Program-made: the position numbers and the translations under genes
Part shown: in pieces, positions 42,446-51,711 of the stretch
How the letters are laid out: every line of letters begins with the position of its first letter
How positions within the stretch are numbered: the stretch's first letter is position 1
The notes under the pieces: generated by a model
Seen by the model: only the letters and a program-made list of their open reading frames with translations
The model's database searches: none
What the model was told of the DNA's origin: nothing
Assembly: GCA_012959785.1 (NCBI GenBank)
Contig: DUCM01000018.1
Location: 62,001 to 126,000 of the forward strand
Direction of reading: 5' to 3'
Source of the DNA: Planctomycetota bacterium
GTDB lineage: Bacteria; Planctomycetota; UBA1135; GCA-002686595
Length of the DNA stretch: 64,000 nt

Positions 42446-45100
42446 TCAGTGAATTAGGGCGCGGAGGCGGGCTAGTTCTTGGAGGGCGGCGAGGGGGGTG
42501 AGAGTGTTGGGGTCGAGGGCGCGGAGGGCGGATTCTAGGGGGGAATCGGGAGAGGGGAAGAGGGAGAGTTGGGCGACGGGGGTGGGGGCGAGGCTGCGAG
42601 GGCCTAGATTCTCGGCGTCGCGCTCGATGTTCTGCAAGATGGAACGGGCACGCTCAAGCAGCGTGGCGGGGACTCCGGCCAGACGGGCAACATGGATGCC
42701 GTAGGAGCGGTCCGTGCCACCGGCCACGATCTTGTGCAAGAAGACGATACGGTCCTCCCACTCGCGCACGGCGACACTCTTGTTAGACACCCCAGTGAGA
42801 CAACCGGAGAGGTTGGTGAGCTGGTGGTAGTGAGTGGCGAAAAGAGAACGGGCACCGGTGACCTCATGCAGGTGCTCGACGATGGCCCAAGCCAGGGCCA
42901 AACCGTCAAAAGTACTCGTGCCGCGACCGACTTCGTCAAGGACCACAAGGGAACGGTCCGTGGCGTTGTTGAGAATGCCGGCAATCTCAATCATCTCGAC
43001 CATGAATGTCGAAGCTCCACGCCCGATGTCATCGGCGGAACCGATGCGAGTGAAAATGCGGTCCACCACTCCAATGCGCGCCGATGAAGCAGGGACGAAA
43101 GATCCAATCTGGGCCATGAGACAGATCAAGGCCGTCTGACGAATGTAAGTCGACTTGCCGGACATGTTCGGGCCCGTGATGATCGTGATGCGCTGCTCGC
43201 CGTGGTCGAGCAAGGTGTCGTTGGGCACGAAGGACTCACCCGAGGGCATGGTCTCCAGAACCGGATGGCGGCCGTCCTTGATGTCGATAACCGCAGAGTC
43301 GTCAACCTGGGGCGCGACATAATGGTTCTCGGCGGCGGCCTGAGCCAAGGCACAGAGCACATCGATGCAGGCGATGGCGCGGGCCGTGTCAAGGATGCGC
43401 CGGACCTCGGCAGCAACAGAGTCGCGCAACTCGCAGAACATGGCGTACTCCATGTCCATCGAACGCTCCTCAGCCTTGAGCACACTGGTCTCGAACTCCT
43501 TCAGCTCGGTCGTGATGTAACGCTCGGCCGTCTTGATCGTCTGCTTGCGGATGTAGTTCTCGGGCACCTTCTGCACCTGACCGCGGGGGATCTCGATGAA
43601 GTAACCGAAAACCGAGTTGTAGCCGATCTTGAGACCCGTGATGCCCGTACGCTCGGCCTCCTCGGCCTGGAAACGGGCCATCCAACTCTTGCCGTCACCG
43701 GCGATGCGGTGCAATTCGTCAAGCTCATCAGATACACCAGCGCGCACCAGTCCGCCCTCGCGCAAACCAATCGGCGGTGCTTCGCAAAGAGTCGTGCGGA
43801 TCTCCTCGACCACATCGTCAAGGGGGTCGATGTCCTCTTGCAATTGGGCCAGCAGGGACGAGTAGCAGTCCTTCAGCTTTTCTGCCAAGGGGCGCGCAGG
43901 CTCAAGAGAATTGGCCAGGTGCACGAGATCGCGGGCGTTGCCGCGGCCAGTGGATAGGCGCGCCACAAGTCGTTCAATGTCGCGCACCTCACCCAGAAGA
44001 GTTTGCACATCCTCGCGCAGGAAGGGCCCGCCCTCGAACTCGGCCACAGCCTGTTGGCGCTCGTTGATCTTGGCCGTCGAGCGCAGAGGTGCCAACACCC
44101 ATTGGCGTAATAGACGCCCCCCCATGGGTGTAGAGGACTTGTCCAGGGTTTCGAGCAAGGTGCCTTCGGTGCGGCCCTCGCGTTGGGTCTGGACCAGTTC
44201 GAGACAGGCGCGGGTGGCGCGGTCGAGGACCAGGAAGTCGGAACTTTGCACGCAGTCGATGGAGAGCACATGCTCGCAGGCACCGCGTTGAGTCTCCTCA
44301 AGGTACTCGATCAAAGCGCCCGCAGCGGAGACCGCCAGACTGCTATCGAGAGTGACCGCGTCCTCCAGACCAAAACCCTCAAGGGAGGCGACCTTGAAAT
44401 GCTTCTTGAGGGCGCGTGCGGCGGCGTCGTACTCAAAGCGCCAGGCTTCGCGGTCCGAAAGCCGCGTACCGAAGACGCGTTGCAACTCGGCGGCGAGTTC
44501 GGGCTCCTCAGTCACAAGCGCGGGACACCACAGAACCTCCGCTGGCGAGATGCGCGCCAACTCGTCGTTCAGGTTTCGCGTCTCAAGACTGGTGACATGG
44601 AAGCGGCCTGTGGAGATGTCAACCCAGGCCACGGCAGCGGCGGCTTCACGCACCCAGATGCTGGCCAGGAAGTTGTTGGCGCGCGCGTCGAGGGCGTTTT
44701 CCTCGGTCAAGGTGCCCGGCGTCACCACGCGCACGATGCCGCGATCCACGATGCCCTTCTTGGCGCGCGGGTCGCTGAGCTGTTCGCAGATGGCGACCTT
44801 GTGGCCGCGCTGCACCAGACGCAAGAGGTAGCCCTCGGCTGCCTTGATCGGCACGCCAGCCATGGGGATCGCGCCGTCGCCTTTCGAGCGCGCGGTCAGG
44901 GCGATGCCCAGTTCCTTCGAGGCCAGCTCGGCATCCTCCTCGAACAGCTCGTAGAAATCCCCCATGCGAAAAAAGAGCACGGCGTCGGGCTGCTCCTGCT
45001 TGGCCCGCCGGAACTGTTCCATCATGGGCGAGGGTTTGCGGGGGCGCTTGGAGGCAGCCCGGGAGGGCTTGCCAGCGACGATGACGGTCTTCTTGGCCAT
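42446..45100 (-). CDS. mutS: DNA mismatch repair protein MutS
   Basis: This 884-residue protein recognises mismatches and starts methyl-independent or MutL-dependent repair. The mismatch-binding N-domain is intact with the Phe-x-Glu motif region (AVLFFRMGDFYELFEEDA). The C-terminal ABC-type ATPase carries Walker A (TGPNMSGKSTYIRQ near residues 635-648), the DEVGRGTSTFDG box and FATHYHQL. The ATG at 45100 was chosen; an ATG 24 bases further upstream is possible. Its stop codon directly abuts a REP-like palindrome. It is divergent from a small lipoprotein gene. Confidence 0.96.
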   Translation of the reverse strand: MAKKTVIVAGKPSRAASKRPRKPSPMMEQFRRAKQEQPDAVLFFRMGDFYELFEEDAELASKELGIALTARSKGDGAIPMAGVPIKAAEGYLLRLVQRGHKVAICEQLSDPRAKKGIVDRGIVRVVTPGTLTEENALDARANNFLASIWVREAAAAVAWVDISTGRFHVTSLETRNLNDELARISPAEVLWCPALVTEEPELAAELQRVFGTRLSDREAWRFEYDAAARALKKHFKVASLEGFGLEDAVTLDSSLAVSAAGALIEYLEETQRGACEHVLSIDCVQSSDFLVLDRATRACLELVQTQREGRTEGTLLETLDKSSTPMGGRLLRQWVLAPLRSTAKINERQQAVAEFEGGPFLREDVQTLLGEVRDIERLVARLSTGRGNARDLVHLANSLEPARPLAEKLKDCYSSLLAQLQEDIDPLDDVVEEIRTTLCEAPPIGLREGGLVRAGVSDELDELHRIAGDGKSWMARFQAEEAERTGITGLKIGYNSVFGYFIEIPRGQVQKVPENYIRKQTIKTAERYITTELKEFETSVLKAEERSMDMEYAMFCELRDSVAAEVRRILDTARAIACIDVLCALAQAAAENHYVAPQVDDSAVIDIKDGRHPVLETMPSGESFVPNDTLLDHGEQRITIITGPNMSGKSTYIRQTALICLMAQIGSFVPASSARIGVVDRIFTRIGSADDIGRGASTFMVEMIEIAGILNNATDRSLVVLDEVGRGTSTFDGLALAWAIVEHLHEVTGARSLFATHYHQLTNLSGCLTGVSNKSVAVREWEDRIVFLHKIVAGGTDRSYGIHVARLAGVPATLLERARSILQNIERDAENLGPRSLAPTPVAQLSLFPSPDSPLESALRALDPNTLTPLAALQELARLRALIH

Positions 45101-45180
45101 GAGAACGGTTAGAATAACGCCCATCGCTGCCAGCTCCCAATCGAGCCCGCCGCCAGCCTCAGAATCCCTGTTTGCCTGCC

Positions 45181-45603
45181 ATGCAAAAGACCCAAGAGAT
45201 CCCCGCCCTGTGTGCCCTGGTGCTCGCTTTCGCCGCCTGCCAGGGAGCCGAGAAGGCCAGCGAAGATCCGGCCCAACCCGTGCTGCGCCCAGGCGCGGCA
45301 GTGGGGGAGATCTCGAGCGAGGTCAGCGCCGTGGAGCTCAAGCTGGAACAGATCATCCAGCGCAGCGCCAGGAAACACGGCCTCTGGGTGGTGGACCTGA
45401 AACTGCAGAACCGCTCGCCAGAGCCCTTGAGCTTCGCCTTCTGCGTGGAGTGGATCGACGCGGAAGGCAACCTGGTGCCCGACCGCGATGCGCGCTGGAC
45501 CCATCTGGTGCTCACCGCCGAGGCCTCGGCGGACATCAGCTTGCAGGCTCCCAGCCCGCGGGCCGAGTCCTGGCGCCTGCGTGCCAGCGAAGCAGTCGAG
45601 TAG
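45181..45603 (+). CDS. Small lipoprotein, DUF1425/YcfL-like
   Basis: This 140-residue protein has a lipoprotein signal peptide with lipobox LAFAAC and lipidation Cys20. The mature part is a β-sandwich-like domain (LWVVDLKLQNRSPEPLSFAF, then CVEWIDAEGNLV, then LVLTAEASADISLQAPSP) resembling the YcfL/DUF1425 family, which sits at the envelope near penicillin-binding-protein activators. Function here is unknown. It is divergent from mutS. The ATG at 45181 is favoured over a TTG nine bases upstream. Confidence 0.72.
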   Translation: MQKTQEIPALCALVLAFAACQGAEKASEDPAQPVLRPGAAVGEISSEVSAVELKLEQIIQRSARKHGLWVVDLKLQNRSPEPLSFAFCVEWIDAEGNLVPDRDARWTHLVLTAEASADISLQAPSPRAESWRLRASEAVE

Positions 45604-45613
45604 GGGCTCGGAC

Positions 45614-45652
45614 AAAAAAAGAACCGCCCCGGACCGGGGGGGTCCGCGGCGG
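45614..45652 (-). terminator. Intrinsic terminator for leftward transcription
   Basis: CCGCCCCGGACC, loop GGGGG, GGTCCGCGGCGG forms a stem of 12 positions with one mismatch. A seven-A run at 45614-45620 becomes a T-run on the minus strand, so the element stops transcripts coming from the gene-free region to the right. It lies 10 bases after the lipoprotein stop. Confidence 0.65.
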
Positions 45653-45935
45653 AACGATCTACTCCTTACTACCAGCACTGTCAGCACTATTAGCACCGTC
45701 AGCGCAGCTGCTGCGGAGTGCGAGTGAAGGTGCCCGGCCCGTTTTCTTGGCCACGCACCCGAGGGGATGCACTCCAAGCGAAAACTACCCCAGAGATGGG
45801 CTCGGGGCGCGGCAGAGCTCCACAAATGTGGCCAACCTCCCCCGAAGAGGGCACAGAAGGTGCCTGGAAGGTGCATGCAAGGCCCCCCAGAGCCTACATG
45901 GGCCGGCCAGCTGCAACGCTGGGCCCCAAAACGGG

Positions 45936-46280
45936 AACGGAGCCGCCTCAGTCCTTGTGGACCACGACGACTCACGCATTTCCCAATTGCTGTTTGTAGC
46001 CTCTCGGGAGGGCCATGGACCAGACCGTCCCACCCCCCAATAATCAAAGCTACGAATGCAATATACTACAAGCAGGGGCTGCGCGGATGCGAGGGCCTGG
46101 GAAAATCGCACAAAGCTGCAACTGGTGCCTGGAGGAGGCCAGGAGAGGGGGGTCCCCGGCGTGCTCCACAGGGCCTCAGCAACAAGGCCTCATGAAACAA
46201 GCAACGGAGCCGCCAAGGACCACAAGGTCCATGACGGCTCACGTCTTTCCCAGCCAATTATTGTCGTGTCGCTCCGGGAG
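45936..46280 (+). repeat. Diverged direct repeat with conserved hairpins
   Basis: Cores at 45936-46010 and 46203-46280 both begin AACGGAGCCGCC, contain a short hairpin (GTCC-TTGT-GGAC in copy 1, GGACC-ACAA-GGTCC in copy 2), continue with CTCACG and TTTCCCA, and end in CGGGAG. The hairpin arms differ in sequence but keep pairing. Weaker similarity extends about 75 bases upstream of each core from GGTGCCTGGA. Confidence 0.55.
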
Positions 46281-46669
46281 TGAGGAGCTGCTCGCTGCTG
46301 GCCCCGGCGCTCCCGTTGATGAACGCCACTTGAAGAAGGATATGATAAAAGGATCAGGAAGTCCTATAATAAAGGCTGGGTATTTTGGCACGGACCAGTA
46401 CGAAGGCAAGAAGCGGGGTTTCTGGGGCATCAGAGGTGGCCGCAAGCTGTTTTTTCCCGGAACCATGGCCTGGGTTTTTCGCGCACAAGGACTCGCGGCA
46501 CCCTCCAGGGGTTGGCGAGGGCTCAGCGCAAAAAATTGCCCAGTAGTTGGCCCGGATCGCGTTCGGTTCGCGGGCCTCCTGGCGCTCTCTGTGGGGAAGG
46601 GAAGCCGTTCGCGCTGGGTTCCATCTGGGTGTCACACTGCGCGAGCGCTCGGGAACCCTCTCTCCATGG

Positions 46670-46698
46670 TTCGGGCTCGCTGCTACAGCGAGCCCGAA
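46670..46698. repeat. Perfect 13-pair hairpin
   Basis: TTCGGGCTCGCTG, loop CTA, CAGCGAGCCCGAA. It lies in the gene-free region 214 bases before the strong terminator. A weak T-rich stretch (TCTCGTTG) follows, so it could be a terminator or part of an RNA fold. Confidence 0.6.
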
Positions 46699-46911
46699 TC
46701 TCGTTGGGGGCGGCTCATGCGAGGCTCATACAAGAGTGAGGGGGCAAGTGAGGGGCGTACCACGGCCCGCTGGGCCAGAAAACACGGGCCAAGGACCGCT
46801 ATCTGGAGTTTCTTGCCCGCGAGCCGTTCGGTGGGCTCCTCCCTCCCGCTTGGGTACATACCTCTGAAGAAGGGGATGCAGCCACGAACTGCACTGGGGA
46901 CAAACTTTTCG

Positions 46912-46954
46912 GCCACCGGCCCGCTCGACCCGCTCGAGCGGGCCGGTGGCTTTT
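46912..46954 (+). terminator. Strong intrinsic terminator with 17-pair perfect stem
   Basis: GCCACCGGCCCGCTCGA, loop CCCGC, TCGAGCGGGCCGGTGGC (46912-46950) followed by TTTTCC. It is the best stem in the region, yet no rightward protein gene ends nearby, which implies a rightward transcript without a recognised gene. Confidence 0.8.
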
Positions 46955-47125
46955 CCTGAAGGAACCGCCGCAAGACACCCGCCTGACAGAAGTGCCGGCT
47001 CCCCCCCCCTTTTTTTCTTGGAGGCCCCCAGCCACTCCAGGACAGTCCCGGGGACGGGTTTGAGCCGATTCTTCCGGGCTGGCCGGGGTACCAGGCTATC
47101 ACATGGCCGGGATCGGGCCGATAGC

Positions 47126-48112
47126 ATGGGCTCCATGGCCCTTTACCTCATCACCGGCGGAGCCGGATTCATCGGCTCGCATCTCGCCTCGGCAGTCCTC
47201 GGCCGCGGAGATCGCGTGCGCGTACTCGACGACCTCTCCTCGGGGCGACTCGCGAACCTTGAAGGCTGGCAGCGCGGCGCCATCGGGAGTGGCGCACCCC
47301 TCGAATTCTTGCAGGGCGACATCAGCGACCCACAAGCCTGCGCTGTCGCCTGCGAGGGAGTTCACGGGATCTTCCACGAGGCCGCCCAGGTCTCTGTGCC
47401 GCGCAGCATCGAGGATCCCATCGCCAGCTATGCAGTGAACGCCACGGGCACCCTACGCGTTCTCGAAGCAGCCCGCGCAGCGGGCGTCGAGCGCCTGGTT
47501 TTCGCCGCTTCCTCGGCGGCCTACGGCGACAGCCCGAGCCTGCCCAAGGTCGAGACCATGACCGCCAATCCCCTCAGTCCCTACGCCGCGGGCAAGTTGG
47601 CGGCGGAGAGCATGCTGGCCGTTTGGGCGCGCTGCTACGGGCTCAAGACAGTCTGCCTGCGCTACTTCAATGTTTTCGGTCCGCGGCAGGTGGACGACAG
47701 CCCCTACACCGGCGTGATTGCGATCTTTGTGCGCGCCCTGCTCGATGGCCGGCGACCAACGATTTTTGGCGATGGGGAACAGACTCGCGATCTGACCTTC
47801 ATCGACAATGTGGTCGAGGTCAACCTGCGCGCCATGACCGCCGAGGGACTCGATCCGGGCGTTGTGATCAATGTCGGCGGCGGCCAACGCATCTCGATCA
47901 ACGAACTCTACCGTGCCATTGCCGAGGGCCTGGGCAGCGACCTCGAACCCGAATACGCCGCGCCGCGCGCTGGCGATGTGCTCCACAGCTTGGCCTCCAT
48001 CGAGCGCGCCGGCGAACTCCTCAACTGGTCACCCCAGGTGGATTGGCGCAGCGGCTTGCAGAAGACCCTCAACTGGTACCGAGCGCGGCACACCGAAGGA
48101 GCCTCTTCGTGA
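47126..48112 (+). CDS. NAD-dependent NDP-sugar epimerase (GalE/WbpP-like)
   Basis: This 328-residue extended SDR acts on nucleotide sugars. The NAD-binding GGAGFIGSHL is at residues 11-20, the Ser of AASSAAYG and the Tyr153/Lys157 pair (SPYAAGK) complete the active site, and RYFNVFGPRQ and GDGEQTRDLTFIDNV are typical of UDP-glucose/UDP-GlcNAc 4-epimerases. It supplies activated sugars for surface polysaccharide. Starts at 47126 or 47135 are both possible. No glycosyltransferase is adjacent, so the exact sugar is open. Confidence 0.88.
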   Translation: MGSMALYLITGGAGFIGSHLASAVLGRGDRVRVLDDLSSGRLANLEGWQRGAIGSGAPLEFLQGDISDPQACAVACEGVHGIFHEAAQVSVPRSIEDPIASYAVNATGTLRVLEAARAAGVERLVFAASSAAYGDSPSLPKVETMTANPLSPYAAGKLAAESMLAVWARCYGLKTVCLRYFNVFGPRQVDDSPYTGVIAIFVRALLDGRRPTIFGDGEQTRDLTFIDNVVEVNLRAMTAEGLDPGVVINVGGGQRISINELYRAIAEGLGSDLEPEYAAPRAGDVLHSLASIERAGELLNWSPQVDWRSGLQKTLNWYRARHTEGASS

Positions 48113-48256
48113 CCCCAAGCGCCTCCGTATTGCCCGCAAAGACCGCCGGCGCTACTCTTTTTAGCCCCAACGCTGGCCCTGCCGATTCCCCGCTGGAACC
48201 GACCCCGAACAACTGACTCCGAGCCAATCACTCCGAACCTCCCTTTGGGAACAGCA

Positions 48257-49909
48257 ATGAACCTCACCCAAGAACTTCAAGACCTGCTTGGCCTGACCGG
48301 CATCGAGTACAAAGCCAACCTCTCCAAGCAGAATCTCTTCCATGAGGCCATCGCCAACGACCGCGGACGCACTCGCGCAGGCGGCCCCGATGATGACCAG
48401 AAGGCCTTTGCCACCAAGCTCGGTGTCGACGGACCGCTGGTCTATTACACCGACCCTACCTGCACCGGGCGACCGGTGAAGGACACCTACGCTGTGGCCT
48501 GGCCTGACATCGAGGAGACCGTGTGGTGGAAGAACGATTTCAAGAAGTTCGACCCTGATAAATTCGCAGCGCTCCTCGGCCGCGTGACAGCACACCTGAA
48601 CGAGCGCGGCGGCCACCTGTATGTCAAGGATGTCTACTGCGGCTACGACCCGAGCTACGCTGTGCCGTACCGCTTCGTGGGCGAATACGCAACTCACGCC
48701 ATGTTCGCCCACAACATGTTCCCCAAGGACATCGCCGGCGTGGAAGATGAAGACGGCAAGCGCTGGACGATGCTGAATGTGCCTTCGTTTCATTGCGATC
48801 CCGAGCGTGATGGCACCTTTTCGAAGCGCGTGGCCATCGCCGATTACAAGCGGCGCGTCGCCCTCGTGGTGGGCCGCGCCGACTACTGTGGCGTGGTCAA
48901 GAAGACCATGTTCACCGTGATGAACTACCAGTTGCCGGATTTGGGCCACATGTCCATGCACTGCTCGGCTAATGTGGGTGAGCGCGGCGACGGGGCGATC
49001 CTATTCGGGCTTTCGGGCACAGGCAAAACCACGCTATCGGCGGATCCCGACCGCAAACTGATCGGCGACGACGAACACGCCTGGACCGAAAACGGCGTCT
49101 CAAACCTCGAAGACGGCTGCTACGCCAAACTGATCGACCTCGACAAAGAGGCCGAACCGGTGATCGCCGCGGCCCTTTCCATGGCTGGCACAATCATCGA
49201 GAATGTGCCGCCCCTGCACGGCCGCGATATGGGCGACCTGCATCCCGACGAGCTCGATCTCTCCGACAGCTCAATCACCGAGAACACGCGCTTTTCCTAC
49301 CCGCTCTCCTGCAACCCGAATGTTGCCGAGGGCGCCCGAGGACCCGCGCCCGAGACCATCGTCTTGCTCACCGCCGACGCCTTTGGCGTGCTGCCGCCGG
49401 TATCAATTCTCGAGTCGCGGGAAGTCATGTACCACTTCGTGATGGGCTTCACCTCCAAGTTGGCAGGCACCGAAGTCGGCATCACCGAACCCAAGGCGGC
49501 CTTCAGCGCCTGCTTTGGCGCGCCCTTCATGGCCCACTTTCCTTCGGTCTACGCCCGCCGCCTGGCCGAGAAGATGGAATCCAACGAGACCCGCTGCATC
49601 CTGCTCAACACCGGTTGGGGCGGTGGTCCCTACGGTACCGGCAAGCGCATCTCGATCCACGACACGCGGGCGCTCTTGAACGCTGCTCTCGCGGGCGAGC
49701 TGCATACCGGCGACTACGACGTGCACCCGATCTTCAACCTCAAAATGCCCAAGGCCTGCCCGGGCGTGGATGCGCGGATTCTAAACCCGCGCAATACCTG
49801 GAGCGACACCGAGGCGTACGACCAAGCCGCCGAGAAGCTGCTGGGGATGTTCCGCGTGCACTTCGCTGAACAGAACTTCGCCGACCTCGGCATCGAGCCG
49901 GTGATGTAG
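48257..49909 (+). CDS. pckA: Phosphoenolpyruvate carboxykinase (ATP)
   Basis: This 550-residue enzyme converts oxaloacetate and ATP to PEP, CO2 and ADP in gluconeogenesis. The kinase-1a loop GLSGTGKTTLS is near residues 250-260, followed by the metal-binding GDDEHAW. MHCSANVGERGD, ENTRFSYPL and NTGWGGGPYGTGKRISI are family signatures of the ATP-dependent enzyme. The length is normal. ATG at 48257 is preferred over an upstream TTG. It is 144 bases after the epimerase gene and may have its own promoter. Confidence 0.95.
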   Translation: MNLTQELQDLLGLTGIEYKANLSKQNLFHEAIANDRGRTRAGGPDDDQKAFATKLGVDGPLVYYTDPTCTGRPVKDTYAVAWPDIEETVWWKNDFKKFDPDKFAALLGRVTAHLNERGGHLYVKDVYCGYDPSYAVPYRFVGEYATHAMFAHNMFPKDIAGVEDEDGKRWTMLNVPSFHCDPERDGTFSKRVAIADYKRRVALVVGRADYCGVVKKTMFTVMNYQLPDLGHMSMHCSANVGERGDGAILFGLSGTGKTTLSADPDRKLIGDDEHAWTENGVSNLEDGCYAKLIDLDKEAEPVIAAALSMAGTIIENVPPLHGRDMGDLHPDELDLSDSSITENTRFSYPLSCNPNVAEGARGPAPETIVLLTADAFGVLPPVSILESREVMYHFVMGFTSKLAGTEVGITEPKAAFSACFGAPFMAHFPSVYARRLAEKMESNETRCILLNTGWGGGPYGTGKRISIHDTRALLNAALAGELHTGDYDVHPIFNLKMPKACPGVDARILNPRNTWSDTEAYDQAAEKLLGMFRVHFAEQNFADLGIEPVM

Positions 49910-49944
49910 ACCGGTAACTCCGGAGCCGAGGGCTCTGGAGGCTT

Positions 49945-50325
49945 CTACTGGATCACATCCATGGACCCCGCCGGACCCGGAGGCGGGGCGTTTGGGTTCT
50001 TCTTGAGTTCTTCCTTCCAGGAAATCATGCGCGCCTTGGCGGCTTCCTGCTCGGCCTCGTCGATCATGTTCTTGCGCTGGTAGAACATGGATAGGCTGGT
50101 GTGGGCGAAGGCGTCGTTGGGATCGAGCTCGACGATGCGCAAGCCCGTGGCGATAGCCTCGTCGAGCAGCCCGGCGTGCATTTGAGCCATGGCCAAACCG
50201 TGCAGCCCATCGCACCAGTCGGGAGTTTCCTTCAAGGTGGCGCGGTAAGCCTCGATAGACTCGGGGAACTTGTTCTGGCCGAACAACTCCAGAGCCTGCT
50301 TGTAGTGCTCGAGACGATCGGGCAT
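49945..50325 (-). CDS. Small TPR protein
   Basis: This 126-residue cytoplasmic protein has two to three tetratricopeptide repeats (HYKQALELFGQNKFPESIEA, GLHGLAMAQMHAGLLDEAIA, AFAHTSLSMFYQRKNMIDEA) and a Pro-rich tail. TPR proteins bind partner proteins. It follows the MIP18-family gene by four bases on the minus strand, so a helper role for iron-sulfur maturation is possible but inferred only from position. It is convergent with pckA. Confidence 0.8.
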   Translation of the reverse strand: MPDRLEHYKQALELFGQNKFPESIEAYRATLKETPDWCDGLHGLAMAQMHAGLLDEAIATGLRIVELDPNDAFAHTSLSMFYQRKNMIDEAEQEAAKARMISWKEELKKNPNAPPPGPAGSMDVIQ

Positions 50326-50329
50326 GGAT

Positions 50330-50635
50330 CTACTCGTCTTCGAGGCCGAGAATTTTGCGGCCCTCGTCTGAGATCAATTGTGGAGTCCACTCGGGATCCC
50401 AGACCAAATTGATCTGCGTTTCCTCCACATGCTCGATGGTGTTGACTCGACGCTTGATCATCTCGGGGATGTTCTGGGCCTCGGGGCAGGACTGACTGGT
50501 CAGGGTCATGTCGATCAACACTGTGGTGCCGTCGACCTTGACCTCATAGATCAGGCCGAGGTCGACGATGTTGACCGGGATCTCAGGGTCAAAGACCTGA
50601 CGCAATTGGCTGTAGACTTCTTCGGTGGTCGCCAT
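50330..50635 (-). CDS. MIP18/SufT/PaaD-family (DUF59) protein
   Basis: This 101-residue protein belongs to the MIP18 family that helps deliver or insert iron-sulfur clusters. Characteristic are VYSQLRQVFDPEIPVNIVDL, GLIYEV, the reactive Cys in MTLTSQSCPEA, and NLVWDPEWTPQLISDEGR at the C-terminus. The start ATG at 50635 gives the normal family length; the open frame further upstream is not supported. It is co-transcribed with the TPR gene. It is divergent from a radical SAM gene, itself an iron-sulfur protein. Confidence 0.88.
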   Translation of the reverse strand: MATTEEVYSQLRQVFDPEIPVNIVDLGLIYEVKVDGTTVLIDMTLTSQSCPEAQNIPEMIKRRVNTIEHVEETQINLVWDPEWTPQLISDEGRKILGLEDE

Positions 50636-50832
50636 GGGAAAAGTTAGGGGCGGCTCGGAGTAGGGGAATCGAATAGGGTAGGTGAGGGCCATGCGGGCTC
50701 TCGCCGAAGCGGGCTAGAGTCTATCACTTGCGCCGATTGCGAGTCCCCAGGAGGTTCAGCCTCCTCGAGAGAAGAAGCCAAGGCAGCCCCCAAACAGAAC
50801 CACCCCAACGAAGACACCGCAAGAAAGACACC

Positions 50833-51711
50833 GTGATCCGCTACGAAGGAGACATCTATCGGCCGCCCTCCGAGGCGCACAGCCTGATCCTTCAGGCCAC
50901 CCTGGGCTGTAGCTACAACCGCTGCACATTCTGCGCCATGTACCGCCAGAAGCGATTCTCCCAGCGCAGCCTGACGGACCTCGTCAGCGAGATTGGTTGG
51001 GCTGCTGAGAACTTGCCGGGGGTGCGCAAGGTTTTCCTGGCCGACGGCGACGCCCTGATCGCGAAGGCCTCGTTCCTCGCCAAGCTGCTCGACGAGATCA
51101 CCCTGAAGTTACCCGGGCTGGCGCGCGTGAGTTGTTACGCATCACCCCAGGCTCTGATGGTACGCAGCGTGGAGGAGATGAGTCTCCTGCGCGAAAAGGG
51201 CCTCACTCTGTACTACTTGGGGATCGAGAGCGGCCACGACGGCGTTCTCGCCGAACTCGAGAAGGGCGTCGACGGCGAGGAGATGATTGCGGCCGCGAAC
51301 AAGGCCACGGAGGCCGGGGTCAAGCTCTCGACCATGATCCTCCTGGGCGCAGGTGGCCGCGAGTTGTCGTGCGAACATGCCCGCGAGTCGGCTCGTGTGG
51401 TGAATGCGATCCAACCGCGCTTCCTCTCGACCCTGGTCATGACTCCCGTACAGGGCACACCGCTCTTTGAGTCCGCCGCTCGCGGTGAGGTTGAGGAGCT
51501 TGCACCCGAGGAGTTGGCCTTTGAATTGCACGAGTTCCTCGACAGCCTGGAACTCACAAGCACGGTCTTCCGCTCCAACCACGCCAGCAACTACTTGGCG
51601 CTTGCGGGTAATTTGCCCCGGGACAAGGAAGCCCTCCTCTCTGAGTTGCGCGCCGCCCTGCGCGATCCTGCCCGGGCACCCTTCCGGCCCAAGTGGTCGC
51701 GGGGCCTGTAG
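50833..51711 (+). CDS. Radical SAM protein
   Basis: This 292-residue protein has the radical-SAM cluster motif GCSYNRCTFC (Cys26, Cys31, Cys34), here with four residues between the first two cysteines. It continues with the ADGDALI, LGIESGHD and TMILLGAGGREL elements of the TIM-barrel. It belongs to the Elp3/YhcC-like uncharacterised set. The substrate is unknown. The start is GTG at 50833, since the conserved sequence (IRYEGDIYRPP) begins there. The adjacent divergent MIP18-family gene may serve its cluster. Confidence 0.85.
   Translation: MIRYEGDIYRPPSEAHSLILQATLGCSYNRCTFCAMYRQKRFSQRSLTDLVSEIGWAAENLPGVRKVFLADGDALIAKASFLAKLLDEITLKLPGLARVSCYASPQALMVRSVEEMSLLREKGLTLYYLGIESGHDGVLAELEKGVDGEEMIAAANKATEAGVKLSTMILLGAGGRELSCEHARESARVVNAIQPRFLSTLVMTPVQGTPLFESAARGEVEELAPEELAFELHEFLDSLELTSTVFRSNHASNYLALAGNLPRDKEALLSELRAALRDPARAPFRPKWSRGL

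Larger units (their letters stand above)
45604..47125. other. Long gene-free, highly structured region
   Basis: No convincing protein gene lies in these 1.5 kb. Present are an intrinsic terminator reading leftwards (45614-45652), two diverged copies of a repeat (45858-46010 and 46124-46280), a TATAAT at 46365-46370, a 13-pair hairpin (46670-46698) and a strong rightward terminator (46912-46954). The open frames across it have poor composition and no start support. The composition is locally less GC-rich, as in horizontally acquired or RNA-coding DNA. Noncoding RNA is a reasonable inference. Confidence 0.6.

Noticed and set aside
45936-46280. Integron attC sites
   Set aside because: The repeated cores do not show the paired AAC/GTT core sites at their ends and no integrase gene is nearby.
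46015-46959. A 314-codon open frame in the structured region
   Set aside because: Its predicted protein has irregular composition, no family resemblance, and spans the repeats, the 13-pair hairpin and the terminator stem, so it is a chance open frame in GC-rich DNA.
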